A stretch of 64,000 nucleotides of DNA, taken from Cornus controversa. Taxonomy: Eukaryota; Streptophyta; Magnoliopsida; Cornales; Cornaceae. Under the pieces are notes generated by a model, which was given only the letters and a program-made list of their open reading frames with translations, was not told where the DNA came from and searched no databases. The DNA is taken from the NCBI GenBank assembly GCA_026545225.1, contig CM048852.1, positions 62,259,146 to 62,323,145 of the forward strand. Direction: 5' to 3'. Position numbers and translations under genes: made by a program. Of the stretch, positions 1 through 10,816 are shown one piece after another (position 1 is the first letter of the stretch; each line of letters starts with the position of its first letter).

Positions 1-609
1 AGTAGTTGTAGCAGCAGCAGAAAAAGAAAGATGATGATGATCAGTAGAAGCAAAAGCAAAATTAGCAATTGGAATCAACAAATCAACAAATGCTCCAACT
101 ATATACCCATGATTGGTCTTGGCATTGACCCTCAAGTACCAACTCAAAAGCTCTTCAAGACACTCCCATTCCTTCAACCCATGAGCCTCCACCATCTCCT
201 CCATTGATTTCTTGAAGTCCAAGTAAGGGTCATCAGAATCCATTTCCATTACCACTGTACTCTCTTTGAACGCAAACCCATCTCTTTTTCCCACCTCCAT
301 TATCGAACTCGTCTCTCCCGCCTCGAAGAACAGTCTCTCCGACCGTAACCCACGAATCACCGGTTCCTTCCCGGAGTAGTACTCTTCTTCTTCTTCTTCT
401 TCTGTGGTTGACTCAAACGACTTGGTGAACCATGACTGATCATGATCAGCTGAGTCAACCACTCCGGTGGCATCCACATAGGCAGAGTTTATGGTCTTGT
501 ACATGTCGTTGCCCGCTCGGAAGGAGAGGGTTTTAGGGTTTCCACAGGATGGCCATGGCCACGAGGAGGTGGTTTCAGTACTGTTCTTGAAGGGAAAAGG
601 GAGCTTCAT
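1..609 (-). CDS. OFP: OVATE family protein (OFP13/15/16/18 type), 3' end outside window
   Basis: The minus frame is open from the ATG at 609 to base 1: 203 codons, no intron, stop beyond the left edge. OVATE family proteins are plant-specific transcriptional repressors that bind TALE homeodomain partners and affect organ shape and secondary wall. The conserved OVATE domain lies at about residues 124-180 and includes DPYLDFKKSMEEMVEAHG, WECLEELLSWYLRVN and NHGYIVGAFVDLL, close to the consensus. The N-terminus holds MKLPFPFKN and a Trp/Ser-rich stretch, as in small OFPs. Residues 70-76 are a run of seven Glu from a GAA repeat. After the domain comes a His- and Ala-rich tail (DHHHLSFSAAATTT). 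The start is the first ATG after an upstream pyrimidine-rich leader. Family assignment is firm; the exact paralogue is inferred. Confidence 0.93.
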   Translation of the reverse strand, partial: MKLPFPFKNSTETTSSWPWPSCGNPKTLSFRAGNDMYKTINSAYVDATGVVDSADHDQSWFTKSFESTTEEEEEEEYYSGKEPVIRGLRSERLFFEAGETSSIMEVGKRDGFAFKESTVVMEMDSDDPYLDFKKSMEEMVEAHGLKEWECLEELLSWYLRVNAKTNHGYIVGAFVDLLIPIANFAFASTDHHHLSFSAAATTT

Positions 610-1208
610 TTTCTTTTCTTTTTCCAAGGGCTAGCTTTAAGAGAATTTTGGTTTAGGATTTTGAGTTGTCATTGTGAGTTCTCATGGTGGCATTAATGGA
701 TAGTCATAGAGGTTGAAGTGGAGATTTTAAAGGAGTGGTGAGAAAAGTTGGATCAGTATAGTGAGAGGGGACTGGTGGGGCCTTAACTTTCATATATTTG
801 CATTTATTTCAAGCTCTATAATTAACCAATCTACTTCTTCATCCCATTCAATGTATAGCACTTCTTTTGTTAAGCATATTTTATTTATTTCTTCCTAATT
901 TTTTATAAATATTTTATTAGTCATTTATTAAATTAAATCCTTATGTTGCTAATTAAAACAGTTTATCATAGTGTGATTTCATAAAAGTTTGAATACAGCT
1001 AGCCTCAAAGGTTTTAGGCATTTTGCCCCCGAAAAATTATCATATTTTAGTCATTCTCAAGATTGTCTAAATTATAAAATTTCAAAAAAACTTTTAGAGT
1101 CTTGTCATTTCCTTTTATTATAAATAAAAGGGAGTGAAGTGGAGGATGATTATTTAGCTCTTGTTTATAAAAATTAAAATCAAGTATTAAAAATTTTAAG
1201 AGGAAATT
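610..1208. other. OFP upstream region, AT-rich, no gene seen
   Basis: This holds the 5' leader and presumed promoter of the minus-strand OFP gene, then AT-rich DNA up to the broken left border of the gypsy element. I see no LTR here that matches the LTR at 10422-10816. Confidence 0.5.
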
Positions 1209-1224
1209 TTAAAACCAGGAGCGG

Positions 1225-1612
1225 AAAAGGACAATTGCGTACTGGGCCACGAACATTTCACATAGCCTGTCAAAGTTTGAGATCGAATGGGACAATTGCT
1301 GTTTGAACCAGAGTAACGTTGGTCTGACCAGACTAGATGGAAAGATTTTGCACATAAGTGCGTCGGTTTCAGCATCTAGTGTCATTTTTTGTTGATATTG
1401 GTAGATGTGTGCCACCGGATCTATCTTTCCATTAAAGGTAACGAACGTTGTTAGGGCGAACTTCCTCAACCTTTCAGTTCTGATTATATTCTCGGTGAAG
1501 GGAGATTCAGTCAGCTTGGTGGTAGCAAACGCTTGGTTGCCTAGATAGCAAGACCGGTTACCTTTCAGTTCATCGATCTCCCGCTGAATCTGGGCCCTCT
1601 TCTCTCCACAGT
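1225..1612 (-). pseudogene. Inverted gag N-terminal fragment of the gypsy element
   Basis: Read on the minus strand from about 1612, this gives a retrotransposon gag-like segment: a linker (QIQREIDELKGN), then SPFTENI, FNGKIDPVAHIYQYQQKM, LLWFKQ, and FDRLCEMFVAQYA. These are typical of the capsid region of plant Ty3/gypsy elements. The rest of pol runs on the plus strand starting immediately to the right, so this piece is in the wrong orientation. Homology stops after MFVAQYA near 1230, where the protein runs into unrelated residues and a stop at 1209-1211. The right junction is at about 1605-1612. Inference: an inversion inside the element, or a head-to-head join of two copies. Confidence 0.8.
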
Positions 1613-2251
1613 GACTTCGGCCACACTACCAATAAGTGCAGAAGCCTAAGGCAACAAGTGGAGGCTCTAATCGCTAAGGGTAGACTATCAAAATATGTCG
1701 TTCGGGAGGAACAAGCTAAACATTTCGATCAATCTCAACAAAAGGTGAATAAACGGCAGAACCTTGCTCCCATTCGTGTTATCAATAATATTCATGGTCG
1801 ACTAACCTCGGATCGAGAAAGTGAGTCTGAAAAGTGGTCACACCTCAAGAACGCCAAGAAATTCCAAAGGATCAGAAAACTCCACTCAGTACATAACTGT
1901 TTGGCCAGCATACTGATTGCTTTTACGGATGAGAATATGAGCAGAATTCAAATGCCGCATGAGGACCCGCTCGTGATCAGCCTCATTGTCTTCAATTGTG
2001 AAGTAAAGAGAGTATTGGTGGATGCAGGGAGCAACGCCAATGTTTTGACACTATCGACCTTCCAACAAATGGGTCTAAAGTCAGAACGTGTCAAGCTTAC
2101 TGATGAGCCACTGATAGGGTTTGATGGCAAGCAAGTAACTCCAGTAGAGGTAGTGGAACTCCGAGTAATAACAGCAGTAAGAACTTTAACTGAGGCATTC
2201 GTCATTGTCAATTTCAACTCTTCGTTTAACATTATAATGGGAAGATGTTAG
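1609..2251 (+). pseudogene. Gag C-terminal end and aspartic protease, gypsy element
   Basis: The frame opens with a zinc-knuckle-like remnant (DFGHTTNKCRSLRQQVEALI), then a basic linker, then a retroviral-type protease with VLVDAGSNANVLTLSTF as the catalytic loop and FNIIMGR near the end. The catalytic Asp is present in the DxGS context usual for plant gypsy proteases. The ATG at 1658 is internal and not a biological start; in an intact copy this would be part of a gag-pol frame. The frame ends at a stop at 2249-2251 inside pol. Confidence 0.8.
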
Positions 2252-2579
2252 ATACATATGATGCAAGGAGTCCCTTCGACGCTCCACCAGTTAATGAGGT
2301 GCATAGCACCGAACGGGAGGGATGCAGTCGACATCTTGGGAGATCAAGTGGCGACTAAGAAATTTTATGCTCTTACACTGAAGGGAAATGCAGTACAAGA
2401 AGAGCAGATCAAATAGCAATTACAAAACTCTCTACCAAATGGCGTTCCCTAAGAGCAAGAAAAAGAGAAGTTGGCCGAGGAGCCGCTCGAAGAAGTAGAG
2501 ATCGTTCCTAGCAAAGATCCCACAAATCTGGGCACCTCTTTATGTCAGACAGATAGAACGCAACTAATACAATTACTGA

Positions 2580-4524
2580 AAAAGAATATCGATGTTTTCT
2601 CCTAAGATCATACTGATATGCCCAACATAGATCCATCAGTATCGTGTCATACGCTCAACGTCAATCCAAGCTACCCACCTGTAAAGGAAAAGCAAAGGCG
2701 AATTCCTCCAAAAAAAATCAGATCATTGCTGCAGAGATAGATTGCCTTTTACAAACAGGCTTCATCAGGGAATTCCAGTTCCCAGGTTAGCTTCCAAATG
2801 TGATAGTAGTTCAGAAAAAGAACGGCAAGTGGTAGATCTGCAAAGACTTCACTAATTTAAACAAGGCTTGCCCTAAAGATAGTTTCCCTTTACCCAATAT
2901 CGATCAAATGGTCGATGCCACGACTGGGTACGAACGGTTGGCATTCCTTGATGCATACTCTAGTTATAATCAGATCCCGATAAACCCAGACGATCAGGAG
3001 AAAACATCGTTCATCACTGAGAGAGGAATCTATTGCTACAAAGTAATGTCATTCGGACTAAAGAACACTGGAGCAACTTATCAGCGACTGATCAACAAAG
3101 TCTTCAAAAACTTGATAAGCCGAACGGTTGAAGCATACATAGATAACATGGTGGTGAAAATTCTCAAGAAGGAAGACCACCTGAAACATCTGAAGGAGGT
3201 ATTTGACACCCTGCGAAACCACAACATAAGACTGAACTCGTTGAAATGCTTCTTCAGGGTCTCTTCGAGACAGTTCATGGGGCACATTGTAAATCGAACA
3301 GAGATAGAGGTGAGCCTAGTTCAGGTGAAGGCCCTTCTTTAGAACATAGAACCAAAAACTCACAAGTATGTTCAGATCTTGACTGGGTGGATCGTCGCTC
3401 TGAGTAGATTCATCTCTCGATTATCAAACAAATGCAAGCCCTTTTTCTATGTCATCAAAGCAAAGGGAAAGAAAGTATGGGGGGCTGAACATAATGAAGC
3501 CCTGGCGAAGCTTAAACAATACTTGATTCAATTGCTAACACTATCAGCGCCTAAGGCTGGGGAACCTTTATATTTATACCTTACAATATCTTGAGCAGCC
3601 ACCAGTGCAGTTCTGATAAAAGAACTTGGTAAGAGGAAATACCCAGTGTTCTACTCAAGCAAGACCATGACTAAGGCAGAATAGAAGTACTTGAAGATGG
3701 AAAAGATTGTGTTGGCCCTAGTTCAAACAAAGAGAAAGCTTAAGCACTACTTTGAGGCTCACACAATCATTGTTCTGGCTAAATTCCCAATCAGAGCGAT
3801 CCTTCACAAGCCTGATCAATCGGGGAAAGTCACCAAATGGGCAATGGAACTAGGAGTCTACGATACAGCTTATGAACCTCGGACCGCCATAAAGGGACAA
3901 ATCATTGCAGATTTTTTACTAGAGTATGAAACAGAAGACGATAAAGAATCAAAAGTTTCAGTTCAACCCGAATGGAAACTCTTTGTTAATAGGTCATTGA
4001 CATAGGCGGGATCAAGCATTGGAGTAGAAATTTGAACTGCTAACAGAACTGTTTTACAGTAAGCAATCCATCTAGAGTTCTCTACATCAAACAATGAAGC
4101 CAAGTACGAGGCCCTGTTAGCAGGACTGAGACTGTCACAGACACTTCAGGTAAAAAACTTACAAGTTTTTAGTGATTCTCAGCTAATCATGAAACAAGAT
4201 AGTGGAGACTATTCTCCAAAGGGCGATTGCATGAAAGCCTACAAAGACTTGGCAGAGAGAGAGCTCAAACAATTTGACCAAGTCAAGATTTCTCAGGTTT
4301 TAAGAGATTTAAACTTGGAAGATGATAGGCTAGCATGTTCACCCTCGGCAGCTCAGTCGGACCTGATCCGAATAGTGTCGATCGATTCTCTACAAAAGCC
4401 TAGCATCCATATCCAGAAAAAGGTACTGGTCATACAAAACCAACCCAGCTGGATGGATCCTATTAAAACTTATCTGATTGACGGGGTATTGCCTAATTCA
4501 AAAGAAAAAGTAAGAAAATCATAA
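2580..4524 (+). pseudogene. Reverse transcriptase and RNase H remnants, gypsy element
   Basis: Plus-strand pieces in several frames spell the RT: MPNIDPSVSCHTLNV near 2620, then DATTGYERLAFLDAYSSYNQI, FGLKNTGATYQRLIN and AYIDNMVVK at 2908-3342. The last should be Y-x-D-D; the second Asp is Asn here, so the RT would be inactive. The connection and RNase H follow at 3379-4005 (LTLSAPKAGEPLYLYL, YEPRTAIKGQIIADF) and 4020-4524 (YEALLAGL-like segment near 4110, then a linker). Stops at 3342, 3594, 3684, 4005 and elsewhere break the frame. Confidence 0.85.
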
Positions 4525-5685
4525 TGAATTCTTCCAGTTATTCTATGATTGGCGAACATCTATATAGGATATCATTCTTGGGACCATACTTGAGATGTGC
4601 GGCACCTGCCGAGACAAAGGAAATTCTTTCTAGAATTCACGATAGTTTATATGAAAACCATTTAGGAGGACGGTCATTGGCCCATAAAGCCCTTACCCAA
4701 GAATACTTCTGGCTATACATGGCTCGAGACGCCGAAGAGCACACTAGAAAATGTGATACATGCCAACGGCATGCCAAAATCCCCCATCAGCCCCCATAAG
4801 ATCTGACCACCATATCCAGTCCTTGGTCATTCATAAAGTGGGGGATGGATTCGGTAGGGCCTCTCCCAAAAGTTGCTAACAGCAAAAAGTAATTCCTACC
4901 AGCCACAAATTACTTCACTAAATGGGTCGAGGTAGAAGCGTACGCAATAATCACTTACGTGTAAGTAAAGAGGTTTATCTGGAGTAACATCATCTGTCGG
5001 TTCAGTTTATCAGAATCCATTATTATGTATAATGCCACAAACTTCGACAACCAGTTGATAGAAAAGTTATTCAAAAAATATGGGATCAACCAGAAGTTCT
5101 CCTCTAGATCATATCCATAGAGGAATGGCCAAGCAAAAATAGCTAATTGAACCGTCTTTGAGTATATCCAAAAAAAGCTGAAACCCATAAGGGCAAATGG
5201 CTGAAGGAACTACCTAAAGTTCTTTGGGCTTACCGAACAACACCTAGGCGTCCGACCGGTGAGAGTCCGTTCTGCTGGCCTATGGATCCAAAGCAGTAAT
5301 ACTAACTAAGCTGTCTACCCTAACAATCAAAATAGATGTACTAGAAAGTGGGCAGAATGATCAACTGCTTGAACAAATTATGGATCTCCTAGAAGAAAAG
5401 AGGGAGATAGCTCAGATAAGGCTTGCGTCTTATCAAAAGATAATCAAGAATAGTTATGACAAGAAAGTAAGATATCGAGCGTTCAGCCTTAGAGACTTGG
5501 TGCTACAAAGAGTCACTGACAATACAAAGGAACGAAATGCTCAAAAATTCGTAACAAATTGGGATGGTCCATATGAAATCACTGAAGTGATTGGGAAAGG
5601 CTCATACAAGCTTCGCAGAGTTAGTGACGTAGAAGGAATTCGCAAGCCTTGGAATGCAACCCATCTAAAAAGGTACTATGTTTGA
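4524..5685 (+). pseudogene. Integrase remnants, gypsy element
   Basis: The first part (4524-4799) holds the HHCC zinc-binding region: H...H in IHDSLYENHLGG and CDTCQRH. The core catalytic region is frameshifted and stop-ridden from 4800 to 5380, where pieces such as SWSFIKWGMDSVGPLP can be read. The last part (5380-5685) is the C-terminal domain with KFVTNWDGPYEITEVIGKG, YKLR and WNATHLKRYY before the stop at 5683-5685. The NATHLKRYY ending is typical of the Tat branch. There is no chromodomain. Confidence 0.85.
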
Positions 5686-6009
5686 ATTTTTACTCATTAG
5701 AGTTAAAAGATTTTTTTTTGACAATGTACCTTTTAACCTTCCGAATACAGAAAAATCCTGCAATAAAAAGTGTATTCTTAGAAAGTACTCCACTGTCAAA
5801 AAGAGAAAGGACTTGGTTCCACATCGAATAAAAAATTCTGTACTCTGTACTAAATAAAGAATATAGTGAAAAATCTACAGTCGTGGCAATGCATGGCCGC
5901 TGCAAGAACAAATGCACAGCGGCAATGCCTTGCCCTCTTTTTACCTTTCTTGCAAAGGTATTAGTCACCCGAAGCAACTATCTGCTGAAAAAAAATAAAA
6001 TTACCACCC

Positions 6010-6650
6010 CTAAAAAATCTTTGGGGGAGTTATATGTTTAAAACTCAAACACGTTAGAATGTAGAGTTTGAACTTTGACAATACAACCTTATTTTGTCTA
6101 AAGAAAGGAATGCACCTTCTTTAGAAATTGACCTCAGAAAAGAAAAAAAATGATGAAAGTCAGTTGCAATTTACCATCGTGATAAGAAAAATGCACAGTG
6201 GGCACAATCCCACACCGAATGAAAATTCCTGTTTTCCAACTTATATATAGGAAAATGGGTAGCCTTAAAGTCAGGACAAGAATATGTTACTGCGATGGGA
6301 GTATGCACAGTAACATGTTTTTGTTCCTCTTTTGTGTTTGCGAAACGGTTATCAACATTCGCTTATTTAAAAATAAAAAAGGGTTTCCTTAGGGGAATCA
6401 CATGTTTAGAATTCAACATACTAAAGTTTAGAGTTTTGATTTGGACAACTTAGCTTTACTTTGTCTAAAGAAAGGCATACACCTTCTTTAGATTTGGCCA
6501 TAAAAACAATGAGAGCCAATTGTTGGTTGGTTATTAGAAAGAAAAATACTTGTGAATGGGAGTGGTCCCACACCAGATAAGAATCCTTACTTTTCGGCCC
6601 ATATAGAGAAAACAAGTGTCTTTAAGGACACAATGGCGACATGGTACAAC
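6010..6650. repeat. Diverged direct repeat after integrase
   Basis: Two copies start near 6018 and 6388. Shared landmarks are a gggg(g/a)a(g/a)t motif followed by acatgttta-like sequence, then tagagtttgaa/tagagttttga, then 'ttgtctaaagaaagg' and 'caccttctttaga', and a closing stretch with aatgggagt/ggtcccacacc-like text. This is non-coding DNA inside the element. Confidence 0.6.
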
Positions 6651-6734
6651 GCAAGGAAAATGCGTCATAATTAACATGCCCTTGCATACTTTCACACTAA
6701 TAATAATGACCAACTTTATTGAATAAAAAATATA

Positions 6735-7500
6735 TAAAAAAGGCCATAGGCCCAAATCAAACGAAGGTCTTAAACGACCGATCGCTTATTGAAGCTTAGG
6801 TTTGAATAACCGATCACTTATTAATTAGAAGAGGTCATAGGTCCAAATTAAGCTAAGGTCTTAAACAATTGATCGCTTATTGAAGCTAAGGTCTTAAATG
6901 ATTGATCGCTTATTGAAGCTAAGGTCTGAACGACTGATCGTTTATTAATTAGAAGAGGTCATAGGCCCATATCAAGCTAAGGTCTTAAAAGACTGATTGC
7001 TTATTGAAGATAAGGTCTGAACGACCGATCACTTATTAATTAAAAGAGGTCATAGGCCCAAATCAAGTTAAGATCTTAAACGACTGATCTCTTATTGAAG
7101 CTAAGGTCTAAACGACTGATCGTTTATTAACTAAAAAATGTCATAGGCCAAAATTAAGTTAAAGTCTTAAACGAGCGATCGCTTATTGAAGATGAGGTCT
7201 GAACGATTGATTGTTTATTTATTAAAAGAGGTCATAGGCCCAAATTAAGCTAATGTCTTAAACAATCGATCGTTTATTGAAGCTAAGGTCTGAACGACGG
7301 ACCACTTATTAAATAAAAGAGGTCATAGGCCCAAATTAAGTTAAGGTCTTAAACGACCGATCACTTATTGAAGTTAAGATCAGAACTACCGATCACTTAT
7401 TAAATAAAAAATGCCAGAGGCCCAAATCAAGCTGAGATCTTAAAACAACAGATCGCTTATCTAAGCCAAGGCCTGAATGGCCAATCACTTTTAGAAGAAA
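6735..7500. repeat. 91-bp tandem repeat array inside the gypsy element
   Basis: About eight copies of a 91-bp unit. The landmark 'ggtcataggcccaaat' or a variant recurs at about 6834, 6957, 7048, 7139, 7230, 7321 and 7412, so most spacings are 91. Each unit holds two related half-motifs, 'aaggtctta-aacgaccgatcgcttatt' and 'aaggtctga-acgaccgatcacttatt' (hyphens mark line breaks I added). Non-coding tandem repeats between pol and the 3' LTR are known from Tat/Ogre elements. Confidence 0.85.
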
Positions 7501-7842
7501 AAGAAAGCCACAGGCCCAATCAAGTCAAAGTACAGAAAAGAGTAGTCATCTTCACAAGCTGATCGCTTGGGTCAGTCCCTTACTGAACTTTCTACTAAAA
7601 AGGAAAAATGGATAAGACATTAAGTGTTGAACGCTGATTGTCTGCATTACTGAACAAAATGGGAAGAAGGTTTTTTGTTTTGAAAAAAGGCAAAGACCCC
7701 TAACCAATTAAGGCAACTATCAGTGCAAAGTAACTATCAAAAGCAAAAGTATCAGTCTATATTTGAAGACACGCTTGAATAATTTGGAGCATAAAAATAC
7801 TTGCGTCTATCAAAATTGTCATTACAAGAAAAAGGGTGCAAG

Positions 7843-10125
7843 TTATCCCTCAAAAGAGAGAGAGAAAGAAAGCTCCTTTTGAGCATTATAAAGAGAAAGA
7901 AGAATAAAGAAGCTACAAAGGTCAATCCCAGGGAGCTCCCCTTCCTCCTTGTTAAAGTCCTGGTCAAAGTAGTCCACGATCAGAGTACCTTTCCTAGTAG
8001 GGGCTGGTGCTTCTGCAATGACCTGGTCAGGAGGGGTGAAAACAGAAAGAGCAACACCAAAAAAGAAATGGGGGGAACTGAGCACAAACTCTTGAGAAAA
8101 TTTGCGAGCTTGCATTTGGCTTCGCCAGGCACAAGAATGCCATACTCATCGAATGAGTCAATGGCCTGATTAGCATCAAACTCATCGGGGTCTAGTTAGT
8201 CCCATTCAACTTCAGGCTTGCCCCCTTGTTCGAAACCATAGCGAAAGCCATCAGCAAGCTTCAGAGCTGGGATCTTTAGAAACCGATGGTGCACCTCAAG
8301 TCCCCCAACCTTGCAGACCTACATCATTACCTCAAGCTCGGTAGCCCTCTCCTTGTCCTCCAGAGCCCTCTGCTCAAAGTAACCAAGAGCCTTTTGTTTT
8401 TCAGCGAAAGATTGGGTCAGCAGCTTCACCTTCCCCTCAAGGCTTTCGGCCTTACGTCCGTTTAGACGTTTGACCTCCAAAGCCTTGCAGAGGAAAATGG
8501 TCATATACGTACTCTGTAACACAAAAAGACAAACAGAGTTAAAACGAGGACATCAGAAAGGACAAATAAAGAAATAAATAGAGTATATGATGGAACAAAC
8601 CTCCATAATATGAAGATGTACATGACCAATGAGTTTATCCCTATTAGCTCCTTATTGAATGAACTCATCCCTGGAAAGTCAGATCTCATGAGCAAGAGCC
8701 CCCATCATTGCACAGTCAAGGGCAGCACAGTCCCCCACCATAAAAAATGAACCATCAGACTTCTTCAAATCTGGAGTCCACCGTTCAAACAATCCAACAA
8801 ACGGCTCATCAACTGCAGCACCTACAAAACCAAATAGAGTCAAAGTAAGAGAAAATGAGCTTTGACCCCTCATGGCATTCGCCATCAGTTTCTAGCGTTT
8901 AGGCGCAGGAGCAACACCAGAAGAAACCCTCTTTTGAGGAAAGAAGGGGGTAACAGATTTGTTCTTGTCCTGCTTGGCTTTGGACCACCCTTTAGCGTCC
9001 TTAGGCTTAAGCTGAATAGAACCAGTAGATCCCCTCCTAGTCTTAGGCTCTGACATCTCCATTTTTTCTGAATCAGAAGTAAGATACAAACGGGATGAGT
9101 CAACCGAAGCATCGCAAGCAATAGCCTGGAGCTAGCGACGTGACAAGTACTTCTTTATAGAAGGACGAATGCTCCAAACCTTGTCCCTCAAAAACTCAAT
9201 CTGTTCGGTTGTAACAAAAAGAAGAATAGAACCCAGTTACAAAAAAAAAAAAGGAAATATATACTAAGAACCTCCTAAAGTATCTACAAAAAAGACTTGC
9301 CAGATAATGTGAAGGGAGAAATCACAGCATCTTTGAAGGCACTGGAAATAGGGAAGCCTTAAGCAGCCCTACCATTCCAGGCCCCTTTCACCAACACAAG
9401 TTTCTCCTTCCATAACCTGTCAGAAGAAGGAGTGTCAAAAATAAATTTTTCTGTCCTTATTAGGGAACAGATGGTAGCAATTATCCTCTGATCTAACGCG
9501 ATGGAGGGAATAGCAGAACAAGAGATCGTGCAGGGTCAAGTTCAATTTATGTATTCAGTTTAAAGAAATTAAACAAGAAACAATACGAAAAAAGTTAGCA
9601 TTTAACTGAAGCGGTGCAAGTTTCAATTTGAAAAGAACAAAACTATAAAAAGAATGAAGGAAAAATTTGAAAGTTTTCAAATAAGAAGCCAAGAAAAGGA
9701 CTTTGCCTTTCTTGACTCCTTCCCCAGTACTATAATCATAATCTAAGGGATTACCCTCGATTATGACGTCACTAGGAATACGACAACAATGAAGAAAAAA
9801 TCTAAAAGTTTTCAAATGAAAAGCCGAGAAAAGGACTTCACCTTTCTTGACTCCTTCCCCAGTACTATAATTATAATCCAAGGGATAACCCTCGATTACA
9901 ATGTCAATAGGAATACAACTTATTCTCTAATTCTCTCAACATCAACCAATTGCCTAGTCACCGAAGTAACAACCACACCCTGATCGAATGTGACTGCTTC
10001 CCAGCAATAGCAGAAGTTTGGGCAATTTCTACGACTGGAAGGAAGGAACTAGACATTGTGACTTCTTGGTTATCAGATAGAATACGATCGCTATCACTAG
10101 AAGACATCGTACACAAGAAAAAGAT
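7843..10125 (-). pseudogene. Antisense ORF remnants of the Tat-type element
   Basis: Minus-strand frames between the tandem array and the 3' LTR give a broken protein read from right to left: MSSSDSDRILSDNQ near 10106; a duplicated GEGVKKG segment at 9918-9655; QVMEGETCVGERG-like text near 9400; SEPKTRRGSTGSIQLKPKD near 9050; DEPFVGLFERWTPDLKKSDG and AALDCAMMGALAHEI at 8790-8680; a Lys/Glu-rich coiled-coil-like stretch (LEGKVKLLTQSFAEKQKAL) at 8500-8320; and FDEYGILVPGEAK near 8160. Antisense ORFs of unknown function in this place are known in Tat/Retand elements. Stops and frameshifts break it. I cannot give a function. Confidence 0.65.
9655..9918 (-). repeat. 132-bp tandem duplication within the antisense ORF
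   Basis: Two copies about 132 bp apart share 'gaaaaggactt', 'cctttcttgactccttcccc' and 'agtactataat'. On the minus strand the unit encodes YSTGEGVKKG followed by LKTF(R/K)FFLH, so both copies keep the same frame and add 44 residues. Confidence 0.8.
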
Positions 10126-10404
10126 GTAGATAAAAAAATGAAAACTAACCTGAGAAGACAAATCATTACCAAGAAGATCAAAGGAAAGTGAATCTAGAAG
10201 AGATGACAATTAGTTGCAGAGGGTTTGTGGCCAAAAAAATGACAAGTATCAAGACAAAATACAAAGGGTGACATGAAGAGATCACTTACGTGCTCAGCGT
10301 TGTCTTTAGTACCCCAGCATTGAATAAGAAGCATCAGTACAAGCAGCAAAATCATTACAAAATATATACAAATTTCCTCCATTATGACGAAACTCATAAC
10401 TTAA

Positions 10405-10419
10405 GGAAATTGGGGGCAA
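10405..10419 (+). promoter_or_regulatory. Polypurine tract of the gypsy element
   Basis: The purine-rich run ggaaattgggggcaa lies directly before the LTR start. This matches the plus-strand priming site of plant gypsy elements in sequence and place. Confidence 0.75.
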
Positions 10420-10421
10420 TG

Positions 10422-10816
10422 TGTAGGGGTAAAATTCTAGCTTAGCCTAATAAGTTGAACTGGTACAAAAAGGGACCAAGCCCAAGTCGGTTTGAGCCCA
10501 AGTGCCAGTAGAAAACCTAAAAGGCTAATAGAGTTTAGTCACCCCATTTAAAAGCAGAAACAGCCCAAACCAAACAAGAGTCCACACTCAAAAAGGAATT
10601 CAAATTCTTGAGAGTAAAGATAACTACAAATAAGGGAATTGTAGTCCTAGAATGACTCAAATTTTAACTTGTATAAATATCTAAGGACATATGAATGAAA
10701 GGGATCCACGAATCCTCTCTTGAATTTATCTCTGAAAATGTTGTGTTCTTTATTTTTTCGAGTGTGTGTATTGAATTAATTAGCAGTAATTAGCTAAGCA
10801 ATTTTTTGTCCTTACA
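10422..10816 (+). repeat. 3' LTR of the gypsy element
   Basis: The unit begins TGTAGGGG and ends CCTTACA, giving the usual TG...CA with a short inverted end. It follows the polypurine tract (the start could also be 10420). A TATA box (TATAAATA) sits at 10672-10679. No second copy is present in the window, so its length rests on the end motifs alone. Confidence 0.7.

Larger units (their letters stand above)
1209..10816 (+). mobile_element. Degraded Ty3/gypsy retrotransposon, Tat-type, with rearranged 5' end
   Basis: The element reads gag fragment, protease, reverse transcriptase, RNase H, integrase, then about 4.7 kb with tandem repeats and antisense ORF remnants, then a polypurine tract and a 3' LTR. 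That order, and a minus-strand coding region between integrase and the 3' LTR, are known from the Tat/Retand branch of plant Ty3/gypsy elements. No 5' LTR or primer-binding site is visible, and the gag N-terminal part is inverted. Many in-frame stops and a mutated RT motif show it is dead. The left border, near 1209-1230, is a rearrangement breakpoint and not a true element end, so no target-site duplication can be checked. Confidence 0.85.

Noticed and set aside
1000-1208. Search for a 5' LTR of the gypsy element
   Set aside because: No TG...CA unit or match to the 3' LTR is present there.
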